DNA of 64,000 nt from CAZAPG01 sp964486935. Its GTDB lineage: Bacteria > Chloroflexota > Anaerolineae > 4572-78 > J111. Positions 57,903 to 64,000 of the stretch are shown piece by piece. Location of the stretch: contig CAZAPG010000002.1 in assembly GCA_964486935.1 (NCBI GenBank), positions 62,001 to 126,000 on the forward strand, written 5' to 3'. The number at the start of each line of letters is the position of its first letter. The first letter of the stretch is position 1. The notes under the pieces are model-generated. The model saw only the letters and a program-made list of their open reading frames with translations. It was not told where the DNA came from and ran no database searches. Position numbers and translations under genes: made by a program.

Positions 57903-59909
57903 TTAAAATCCGTATAACGCGGCCTGTCGTTCGGCCAGCGGGAGCGTTTCCAGTTCAAGTACACGGGCGTCGCCACTGTTGCCAAAGCGAGCGGGTTCGT
58001 AGGCGGGCAGCTTAAGCGTGGCTCGCTTTTTGTCGATATGCTCCAGCGTGCGGCGAATCATCTCATCCGGGTCGGCAATGAATTCCAGCTTGCCGCCGTA
58101 AATCTCTTCCCAGCCCTGGCTAATGTATTTAGCCACCAAATCGCTATCGCTGACCCGCTCTGGCATGCCGCTGATGGGCGACGTGCCGCCAAAAATCACA
58201 TACGCGCCGGAGGCCACGCAGTAAGTGCCAATGGAGAGCGCCTTTTCGCTCATCCATTCGGGGGCCAGGCCAACCGCCGGAATCTGGTCAATGTCGTCGC
58301 CCAGACCGCCTTCTTCAACCATTTGGGTAAGCACGGTCAAAATGCGGGTGTTATCGACGCAGGAACCCATATGCAGCACCGGCGGAATGCCTACGGTCTC
58401 GCACACCTCGCGCAGGCCGGGACCAACCTTGTCCAGCCCGGCCTCGCCCAGCAGCAGGCCCAGCTTGGCGGCGGCAATTGCGCCGCAGCCGGTTTCGACA
58501 ATCAACACGTCCTGCTTGAGCAGCTCCTGGGTAACGTGGGTGTGCAGATAATCCTGCTTGCTGCGGGGGTTGTTGCAGCCAACAATGGCCGCCACCCCGC
58601 GAATACGCCCGGAGATGATGGCGTCATTTAACGGGCGGAAGGAGGCGCGGTAGGTTCCACCCAGCATGTAGTTGATGTATTCGTGGGAGAAGCCGGGCAC
58701 CAGGTCCTCTTTTACATTGGGGATGTTGGTCTTGCCCCGATTTTTGTAGTTATCAATGGCGTGTTTGAGGATATCTTTGGCAATGGTCAGCGCCCGGTGT
58801 TCATCAAACTGAATATGGGTAGCGCCTTTAATTTTGACTTTGGGGGAGGTCGTAATAATTTTGGTGTGGAAATTTTGGGCCAGGCCGACCAGCGCCTGCA
58901 TAATGCACTGCACATCGACCACCATCGCCTCAACTGCGCCGGTTAAAATGGATAGCTCCTGGTGCAGAAAGTTGCCGGCGGCGGGGATGCCCTGCCGCAT
59001 CAAAATTTCGTTGGCGGTGCAGCAGATGCCGGCCAGGTTGATGCCGTTGGCGCCCGCAGCTTTGGCGTACTCGATGATTTCCGGGTCTTGCGCAGCAGCC
59101 ACAATCATCTCGCTGAGGGTGGGTTCGTGGCCGTGAACCACCACGTTAACCATATCTTCTTTGAGAACGCCCAGGTTGGCCTGCCCCAGCACCGGGGCCG
59201 GCGTGCCAAACAAAATATCCGACACGTCGGTGGCGATGAGGCTGCCGCCCCAACCGTCGGCCAGCGCAGTGCGGATGGCGTGGCTGAGAATGTGCTCCGG
59301 GTCCTGGTCGTCGCCAATGTGGGTGCGGTGCAGGGCCTCAACCACTTCCCGGTCAACGCCGCGAGGCATCACCCCTTGCTCTTCCCACAGCTTTTGTCGT
59401 TTTTCTGGGGCGCGAACGGCGGGCGCAACTTTGCCTTTTTGTTGCCCAAACTGGGCAATATACAGGTCGGCCAGTTCATTGGCAATCTCTTCGGGCGCGC
59501 GCCCTTCAATTGGGATGTTGTACTTGGCGGCCACGGTTCTCAACTTGGCCACATCGCGGATATAGTAGCCTTCGGTCTGGCCGTTGGCCACAGCTTTTAG
59601 GGTAAAGGCCATATCGCGCCCGTGGTCGGAGTGGGCGGCGGAACCGGCGGCTATAGCCCTGATTAGATTGCGGGCCTGAATGGTATCAATAGTTGCGCCG
59701 CAGACGCCGGTCTGCCCATCTTTGGTCAATCGACATGGCCCCATGCCGCACAATTTGCAGCACATGCCGGCCCCGCCAATGTTGCAGGGAACCATATTTT
59801 CGGCCCGGTGAAAGGCGGTGCCGATGCCTAATTCATCGGCCCAGTAGAGCATCTGCTGGGCGGCGGGGTCAATGGTGCGTTCTTCGGGGGTTTTGGGTTG
59901 TTTAGCCAT
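57903..59909 (-). CDS. acsA: Carbon monoxide dehydrogenase catalytic subunit (AcsA/CooS)
   Basis: 668 aa. N-terminal B/D-cluster region CNIGGAGMCCKLCGMGPCRL then GVCGATIDTIQARN. C-cluster ligands appear in GICCTANEILMRQG, VGCNNPRSKQDYLHTHV, ETGCGAIAAAKLGLL, HMGSCVDNTRIL and YCVASGAYVIFGGTSPISG. It interconverts CO and CO2 and feeds CO to AcsB. The ATG overlaps the regulator gene end by 8 bp, with AGGAGG inside that gene. Length and motifs are those of bacterial Ni-CODH. Confidence 0.97.
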   Translation of the reverse strand: MAKQPKTPEERTIDPAAQQMLYWADELGIGTAFHRAENMVPCNIGGAGMCCKLCGMGPCRLTKDGQTGVCGATIDTIQARNLIRAIAAGSAAHSDHGRDMAFTLKAVANGQTEGYYIRDVAKLRTVAAKYNIPIEGRAPEEIANELADLYIAQFGQQKGKVAPAVRAPEKRQKLWEEQGVMPRGVDREVVEALHRTHIGDDQDPEHILSHAIRTALADGWGGSLIATDVSDILFGTPAPVLGQANLGVLKEDMVNVVVHGHEPTLSEMIVAAAQDPEIIEYAKAAGANGINLAGICCTANEILMRQGIPAAGNFLHQELSILTGAVEAMVVDVQCIMQALVGLAQNFHTKIITTSPKVKIKGATHIQFDEHRALTIAKDILKHAIDNYKNRGKTNIPNVKEDLVPGFSHEYINYMLGGTYRASFRPLNDAIISGRIRGVAAIVGCNNPRSKQDYLHTHVTQELLKQDVLIVETGCGAIAAAKLGLLLGEAGLDKVGPGLREVCETVGIPPVLHMGSCVDNTRILTVLTQMVEEGGLGDDIDQIPAVGLAPEWMSEKALSIGTYCVASGAYVIFGGTSPISGMPERVSDSDLVAKYISQGWEEIYGGKLEFIADPDEMIRRTLEHIDKKRATLKLPAYEPARFGNSGDARVLELETLPLAERQAALYGF

Positions 59910-60546
59910 TGGATACCTCCTGCTCCAAATCCAGTCCTCTCAAAACACCGACACCGGGACAAGGCCACAAAACCCGTTCGGTGTATGCAACGTTTTGGGC
60001 AAAGCTGACCACCTGTTTAGCCTGCTCAAAGGCCGTGGTGTGGCGGAAAAAGGCTTTCTGGCCGTTTTCTTCGGTAACAGCCACCCCGCTTTCAGCAGGT
60101 ACGTGCAGCGGTTCCAGGTAGCCGGCTTCGTCAAGAAGATGGGTAATCTCATCAGCGTTTGTCTGGCCGGGGTCAAAGCTGACCTCCACGCTGCGAAAGC
60201 AACTGCTGGCGTACACCTCTTTTACGCCGGCAGCGGCCAGCAGAATGCCCCGCACCTCAAGCACGTGATGGTCGCCATACATAGCCGGTACATCGATTGC
60301 TATTTTTTCCATAATTGGCTCCTCATTAATAGTTATATCTGCTTGTTGAAATGACTCGGCGGTAAAATGCCGGGTTAATTCCAAAATCACCTCGGCATCG
60401 TAACGGCGATGCCCCCCCAGCGTTTTAACCACCGGCAGTTTGCCGGCCTCGGCCCAGCGGGTAACGGTGCTGGGAGATACCTGAAACATTTCGGCAACCT
60501 CTGCCCGCGTCAGAAGTCGATGACCGGAATCTGGGATTTTTTTCAT
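59902..60546 (-). CDS. HTH (MerR/excisionase-like) regulator fused to an HMA-like domain
   Basis: 214 aa. Residues 10-60 are a MerR/BldC-like HTH (LLTRAEVAEMFQVSPSTVTR, GGHRRYDAEVI). Residues 79-150 are a ferredoxin-like HMA-type domain (LEVRGILLAAAGVKEVYASS) whose usual CxxC is replaced by PAMYGDHH. A C-terminal 60 residues follow. An internal ATG at 60312 has a GAGGAG site 6 nt before, so the HMA part may also be made alone. The gene overlaps acsA by 8 bp and leads the island, which points to control of the CODH/ACS genes. Ligand unknown. Confidence 0.8.
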   Translation of the reverse strand: MKKIPDSGHRLLTRAEVAEMFQVSPSTVTRWAEAGKLPVVKTLGGHRRYDAEVILELTRHFTAESFQQADITINEEPIMEKIAIDVPAMYGDHHVLEVRGILLAAAGVKEVYASSCFRSVEVSFDPGQTNADEITHLLDEAGYLEPLHVPAESGVAVTEENGQKAFFRHTTAFEQAKQVVSFAQNVAYTERVLWPCPGVGVLRGLDLEQEVSNG

Positions 60547-60597
60547 ACACCTTGCTCCCCGGTGAATAGTTACTCGATTAACATAATGGTACGTTCT

Positions 60598-60660
60598 AAT
60601 CACGTTCCGCGTTCTGCGTTCCACGTTGCGTGGGGCGTTGTACGTAGTATGTAAATTTTC
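60598..60660. repeat. Heptamer repeat upstream of the CODH/ACS regulator
   Basis: On the minus strand TGGAACG, CAGAACG and CGGAACG follow each other in 7-bp steps, next to TACGTAGTATG-like units. It occupies the region expected to contain the promoter of the CODH/ACS island. It resembles the SARP boxes only in the GGAACG core; the period is 7, not 12, and there is no -10 at the right place. Confidence 0.55.
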
Positions 60661-60717
60661 ATCCTTTGAGGTGCAATCAGCGGCTGAATGTTACCTCCTC
60701 TGAAAATAGCGCCGCAG

Positions 60718-60745
60718 GCCGGGGGGCTTGGGGGGTGTCCCCCCT
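60718..60745. repeat. G-rich/C-rich hairpin
   Basis: GGCCGGGGGGCTTGGGGGGT and GTCCCCCCTA: six G (60730-60735), TGT, six C (60739-60744), preceded by another run of six G. A short strong hairpin or a partial G-quadruplex tract in the 415-bp gap 60547-60961, which has no gene. Confidence 0.6.
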
Positions 60746-60809
60746 ACTTTTTTCATCACCCGGTGCGGCAGCGCCGCTGCGGTCAGTCTCCCTTGAAACA
60801 TTGCCAAAC

Positions 60810-60849
60810 AAAAAAACGCATACGCCCAGCTAATCGGGTACCATATGCG
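60810..60849 (-). terminator. Terminator of the PAS-LuxR gene
   Basis: CGCATACGCCC (60817-60827) and GGGTACCATATGCG (60836-60849) pair as CGCATA/TATGCG and CCC/GGG. On the minus strand it is followed by seven T (60816-60810). It lies 112 bp past the stop at 60962. Confidence 0.7.
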
Positions 60850-60851
60850 CA

Positions 60852-60887
60852 TTTTGAACGTTTTGAGCGTTTTTGACGTTTTGGGCG
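60852..60887. repeat. Four 9-bp tandem repeats
   Basis: TTTTGAACG, TTTTGAGCG, TTTTTGACG and TTTTGGGCG in direct tandem, just beyond the terminator hairpin downstream of the PAS-LuxR gene. Degenerate minisatellite with no evident role. Confidence 0.75.
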
Positions 60888-60961
60888 TTTACAGCTTCAC
60901 TATATCGCAGTTTATCCCGGCCAAAAAGATGCAGGTGGACTATTTTTCTAGTGCATTTGCA

Positions 60962-61633
60962 CTATTCCCTGGCAACCAGGCCGCGCTCAAACGCATAGGC
61001 CACCGCCTCGATGCGGCTGTGAACATTCAATTTGTGCAAAATATTCTGGATATGATTGCGCACTGTGGCGGAACTGATAGATAGCGAGCGCGCAATTTGG
61101 GAGGTGCTCAACCCTTGCGTTAGCAAAATCAGCACTTCTTCTTCTCGTTGGGTCAGGGCTTCTACTAATGGCCGGGTTGAGTTGGGTGAAGGCGGCAGGC
61201 TGGCAACTTTATGCCACTTTTCTACCGTGTCAAACATTTGGTGAATAAACTGCTCATTTTGCTTGGCCTGGGTGGCATCGCGGAAAAGGTGTACAACCAA
61301 TGAGGAACCCTGGGCCGAAATATTGGCCAACGTGAGGATGCTGACATTAATCCAGCGCATTTCGCCAGATTTGGAGCGCGTGGCAAGATTGTAATTAACC
61401 ACCATCTGCCCCGCCAATGCATTCACCGACACATCGCAGCGCTGATGGCAAATCACGCCCCCTTTGTCATCGCAGCCGCGCAGAATTTTGTAGCAGGGCT
61501 GGCCCATAACCTCTTCTGGGCTGTAGCCCAAAATTGCCTGCGCCGCCTGATTCCAGTAGCAAATGCGCTGGTTTTCATCAATTGCAAAGGCGCCATCCGC
61601 CGTATTGTCCAGTAAACGGAATATTGCCTCCAC
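60962..61633 (-). CDS. PAS-LuxR transcriptional regulator
   Basis: 223 aa. PAS domain (1-120) with DNTADGAFAIDENQRICYWN and GYSPEEVMGQPCYKIL. It has a Cys set, C47, C54, C62 and C66 (RGCDDKGGVICHQRC), which could hold a metal or act as a redox switch. The C-terminal LuxR/FixJ HTH reads LTQREEEVLILLTQGLSTSQ then IARSLSISSATVRNHIQNIL. No receiver or kinase domain. Start GTG at 61633 with AAGGAGG upstream. It is divergent from the hydrogenase operon and beside the CODH/ACS island; either may be its target. Confidence 0.88.
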   Translation of the reverse strand: MEAIFRLLDNTADGAFAIDENQRICYWNQAAQAILGYSPEEVMGQPCYKILRGCDDKGGVICHQRCDVSVNALAGQMVVNYNLATRSKSGEMRWINVSILTLANISAQGSSLVVHLFRDATQAKQNEQFIHQMFDTVEKWHKVASLPPSPNSTRPLVEALTQREEEVLILLTQGLSTSQIARSLSISSATVRNHIQNILHKLNVHSRIEAVAYAFERGLVARE

Positions 61634-61662
61634 CTGACCTCCTTGTACAGGTCTATTATTGA

Positions 61663-61689
61663 GGAGTCTTTATAGGCGGTAAAGACTCC
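61663..61689 (-). promoter_or_regulatory. Perfect palindrome in the PAS-LuxR leader
   Basis: GGAGTCTTTA (61663-61672) and TAAAGACTCC (61680-61689) form a perfect 10-bp inverted repeat with a 7-bp centre, 30-56 bp upstream of the PAS-LuxR start. Its centre includes a TATAAAG sequence that could be the -10. It is a candidate autoregulatory operator or an RNA hairpin. Confidence 0.55.
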
Positions 61690-61782
61690 GGTTGGGTACA
61701 AAAATTAAATTCCTCCCAACAAAAGAGTACCGGATGATACCTGTAGTCGATAGTGTCATGTGTCACAAATTATCAGGACAAT

Positions 61783-61859
61783 TGTCACCACAATATGACA
61801 TTTATCCACTTTTTTTGTGACATTTTTCACTAATGATGTCCGGGTTTGTGAAGTATGCT
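61783..61859 (+). promoter_or_regulatory. Hydrogenase promoter with CRP-like site
   Basis: TGTGA-N6-TCACT (61816-61831) matches the CRP consensus TGTGA-N6-TCACA at 9 of 10 positions. A -10 TATGCT (61854-61859) would start transcription near 61866, putting the site centre at about -42, the class II activation position. TGTCA-N8-TGACA (61783-61800) lies three helical turns upstream. The operon itself encodes a cyclic-nucleotide-binding protein. The gap 61634-61940 contains no gene. Confidence 0.55.
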
Positions 61860-61940
61860 GGATGGGGGAAAATCCACCTTTATTTTCTGGCCGTTTACAT
61901 ATTAAATAAACCAAATATTTGGGTATGAGGTGTCAAAATA

Positions 61941-63140
61941 ATGGAAATACAAGCGCCACCTGTTATAGAGACACAGGCTCCAACAATCGGCGAGACGTTC
62001 ACCGTTGAGCGCGAGCACTTTAACCGCCTGCTGAATGGGTTGAGCCGGCAGGGCTACCAGCTTGTTGGGCCTACCATTCGTGAAGGTGCTATTGTTTACG
62101 ACACATTAACCGATGAAACTGATTTGCCCATTGGCTGGGCCGATGAGCAAGAAAGGGGGATATATCGCTTAAAACAACGTAATGATGCTGCCTTGTTTGG
62201 CTATACGGTTGGCCCCAGGTCGTGGAAGCAGTTTCTACACCCTCCCGCCAGGCGACTGTGGCAAGCCAAACGTATAAACGGTAGTTTTGAAATTATCGAA
62301 GAACCCCAAAACGGCCCCAAATATGCCTTTATCGGCGTGCGGGCCTGCGAACTGCGTGCCATCGCCATTCAAGATAAGGTCTTTTTACAAGGAGATTTTC
62401 TGGACCCCACCTACCGCCTGCGACGCGAGCAGGCTTTTATTGTGGCGGTTAATTGCGGTCAGGCCGGAAATACCTGCTTCTGCGCCTCAATGGACGCCGG
62501 CCCAAAAGTTGACCAGGGGTTTGACCTGGCCCTGACAGAGATTCTTCAAGATAAGCGCCACTTTTTTGTGGTAGAGGTTGGCACCGAAAAGGGCGCAGCC
62601 GTTATCGGCCAGTTACCCTGCCAGCAAGCCTCGCCCGCCGACCTGCAACTGGCCCAGCAGGTGAGCGAGCAGGCCGCTTCACAAATGGGTAGAACTTTGG
62701 ATACCACCGACATCAAGGCGCTGTTCTACCGCAACCTGGACCACCCCTACTGGGATGAAGTAGCCAACCGCTGCCTGACCTGCGCCAACTGCACTATGGT
62801 TTGCCCCACCTGCTTTTGCACCACTGTAGAAGATGTTACCGACCTGACCGGCCGGCAGGCCGAACGCTGGCGCAAGTGGGATTCTTGCTTTACTACCGCC
62901 TTTTCTTATGTGTACGGCGGCAGCGTGCGCGCCTCGGCCAAAGCGCGCTATCGCCAATGGTTAAGCCATAAACTGGCTACCTGGGTTGACCAATTTGGCT
63001 CGCTGGGCTGTGTGGGCTGTGGTCGCTGCATTACCTGGTGCCCGGTGGGCATTGACATAACTGAAGAGGTTCGCACCATTCGCCAGGTTGACGTGGCAGC
63101 GGGTCGAACACTAAAGGAGGATAACGATGAAGACGCTTGA
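61941..63140 (+). CDS. Group 3b [NiFe]-hydrogenase/sulfhydrogenase beta subunit
   Basis: 399-aa iron-sulfur protein. FIGVRACELRAIAIQDKVF is the HydB/HyhB signature, then two [4Fe-4S] motifs: CLTCANCTMVCPTCFCTT and GCVGCGRCITWCPVGID. In archaeal and bacterial group 3b enzymes this subunit passes electrons between the gamma flavoprotein and the small subunit. GAGGTG before ATG. It is the first gene of the plus-strand operon that runs off the window; the large and small subunits should follow beyond 64000. Confidence 0.9.
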   Translation: MEIQAPPVIETQAPTIGETFTVEREHFNRLLNGLSRQGYQLVGPTIREGAIVYDTLTDETDLPIGWADEQERGIYRLKQRNDAALFGYTVGPRSWKQFLHPPARRLWQAKRINGSFEIIEEPQNGPKYAFIGVRACELRAIAIQDKVFLQGDFLDPTYRLRREQAFIVAVNCGQAGNTCFCASMDAGPKVDQGFDLALTEILQDKRHFFVVEVGTEKGAAVIGQLPCQQASPADLQLAQQVSEQAASQMGRTLDTTDIKALFYRNLDHPYWDEVANRCLTCANCTMVCPTCFCTTVEDVTDLTGRQAERWRKWDSCFTTAFSYVYGGSVRASAKARYRQWLSHKLATWVDQFGSLGCVGCGRCITWCPVGIDITEEVRTIRQVDVAAGRTLKEDNDEDA

Positions 63141-63588
63141 AAGTGTTATTAAACAGCATCCATTTTTTGAGGGGCTGGAGCCGCGCTATCTGGAATTTAT
63201 TGCCGGCTGCGCCAAAAATGTGCGTTTTGACGCCGGCGAGTTCATTTTTCACGAAGGTGAAGAAGCCAACTATTTTTATCTTGTCCGTCATGGCAACGTA
63301 TCGATGGATGTGTTTGTGCCGGGACAAGGCCCCGCGAGTTTGCAGACAATTGGCGAAGATGAAGTGATTGGCTGGTCGTGGCTCTTCCCCCCCTATCGCT
63401 GGCATTTTGATGCCCGCGCGCTGACGCTGGTTCGCGCCCTGGCCTTTGATGGCGCCTGTCTGCGCACCAAATGCGACCAGGACCACGATTTGGGGTATGA
63501 ATTGATGCAGCGCTTTGCCCACATCATCAACCAGCGCCTGCAAGCAACCCGCCTGCAAATTCTTGATGTTTACAACGTCCGCGCCTGA
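63127..63588 (+). CDS. Stand-alone cyclic-nucleotide-binding protein
   Basis: 153-aa single CNB domain: FDAGEFIFHEGEEANYFYLV, RHGNVSMDVFVPG and DEVIGWSWLFPPYRWHFDA, where the usual RxA loop reads RWHFDARAL. There is no HTH, so it is a sensor and not a transcription factor. The ATG overlaps the beta-subunit gene by 14 bp with a GGAGG site, so it is translationally coupled. Such proteins occur inside group 3b hydrogenase operons; they may adjust enzyme activity to a nucleotide signal. Confidence 0.88.
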   Translation: MKTLESVIKQHPFFEGLEPRYLEFIAGCAKNVRFDAGEFIFHEGEEANYFYLVRHGNVSMDVFVPGQGPASLQTIGEDEVIGWSWLFPPYRWHFDARALTLVRALAFDGACLRTKCDQDHDLGYELMQRFAHIINQRLQATRLQILDVYNVRA

Positions 63589-63599
63589 GGTGAGTTAAC

Positions 63600-64000
63600 A
63601 TGGCCCAATACAACACAGACCCCATGCTCCCCCGGCGCTATCGCATCGAGCGGCGCATCAAAGAAAATGACGACACCTTTACCCTTGAGTTAGAGCCGGT
63701 AGAGGGCAACGGCAGCCTTAAATTTAGTGCGGGCCAGTTTAATATGCTCTATGTTTTTGGCGTGGGCGAGATTCCTATCTCAATTAGCGGCGACCCGTCT
63801 CACGCCGAAATGCTGGTTCACACCACCCGCGCCGTTGGCGCCGTTACCGGTGCCATGAGCCACCTGCGCGAGGGCGATGGTTTGGGCGTGCGCGGCCCCT
63901 TTGGCAGCCATTGGCCTGTTGAAGAAGCTATTGGGAGCGACGTGGTGATTGTGGCCGGCGGCATTGGCCTGGCCCCTTTGCGACCCGCGCTCTACCAGCT
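63600..64000 (+). CDS. Group 3b hydrogenase gamma subunit (FAD/NAD(P) reductase), cut by window end
   Basis: Only the first 133 residues are present; no stop before 64000. RYRIERRIKENDDTFTLELE and FSAGQFNMLYVFGVGEIPIS are the FAD-binding FNR-type domain (GEIPISISGDP loop). VIVAGGIGLAPLRPALYQL begins the NAD(P) domain. It is the gamma subunit that takes electrons from NADPH or delivers them to it. ATG at 63600 follows GAGGTGAG, 11 bp after the CNB gene. Confidence 0.9.
   Translation, partial: MAQYNTDPMLPRRYRIERRIKENDDTFTLELEPVEGNGSLKFSAGQFNMLYVFGVGEIPISISGDPSHAEMLVHTTRAVGAVTGAMSHLREGDGLGVRGPFGSHWPVEEAIGSDVVIVAGGIGLAPLRPALYQ

Noticed and set aside
60598..60640. GGAACG repeats upstream of the CODH/ACS regulator as a fifth SARP-type site
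   Set aside because: The units step by 7 bp, not 12, and no TATA(A/G)T lies 8 bp downstream. It belongs to the heptamer repeat family.
1..64000. tRNA, rRNA, insertion sequences, prophage or defence islands
   Set aside because: I found no cloverleaf, rRNA core sequence, transposase, integrase, phage structural or nuclease-helicase genes in either strand.

Overview
The window reads as one contiguous piece of a bacterial chromosome, most likely from the Chloroflexota (Anaerolineae/Caldilineae-like). This is an inference from three things. It has several very large BTAD/NB-ARC/TPR regulators. It combines a bacterial-type CODH/acetyl-CoA synthase island with an A/V-type ATPase. Its gaps carry many short-period (7 bp) degenerate repeats. 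I see no tRNA, rRNA, CRISPR array, insertion sequence or prophage.

Region 1 (about 1-27.3 kb) is accessory. Three plus-strand genes encode giant SARP/BTAD-type regulators (532-4341, 6820-11931, 14692-18087). The second is a five-part fusion: winged helix-BTAD, alpha/beta hydrolase, NB-ARC ATPase, TPRs and Ser/Thr kinase. Around them lie four minus-strand operons (A: 6640-5578; B: 14525-11954; C: 22838-19239; D: 27135-23235). They encode MFS and EamA transporters, a PIG-L deacetylase, a DinB-fold protein, a GNAT, an FAD oxidoreductase, a rhodanese, an SDR, a ParB-like protein and several proteins of 56-120 aa. Each operon starts behind the same 62-bp promoter: four 12-bp direct repeats of a TTTGTGGARCGn-like box, then exactly 8 bp, then a TATA(A/G)T -10 with no obvious -35. 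This resembles promoters activated by Streptomyces SARPs. I read the set as a local BTAD-controlled regulon, possibly for efflux and detoxification; this is the main find. Operon C ends in decaying genes.

Region 2 (27.5-39 kb, minus strand) holds hydrogenase maturation genes hypC-hypD-hypE and a complete nine-gene A/V-type ATPase operon (stalk-I-K-E-C-F-A-B-D).

Region 3 (39.1-60.5 kb, minus strand) is a Wood-Ljungdahl island. Read in the direction of transcription it runs: HTH-HMA regulator, acsA, acsB, CBS protein, DUF6064 membrane protein, acsD, acsC, acsV, cooC, acsE, malic enzyme, flavoprotein, CoA-binding protein, MetV-MetF fusion, metallophosphoesterase, ferredoxin, DUF166 protein, CPA antiporter, PII-like protein, second cooC. 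With the ATPase and antiporter it links CO2/CO-acetyl-CoA conversion to ion-gradient energetics.

Region 4 (60.9-64 kb) has a PAS-LuxR regulator (minus) divergent from the start of a group 3b-type [NiFe]-hydrogenase/sulfhydrogenase operon (plus): beta subunit, cyclic-nucleotide-binding protein and gamma subunit cut by the window edge. A CRP-like site sits at the class II position of the hydrogenase promoter.
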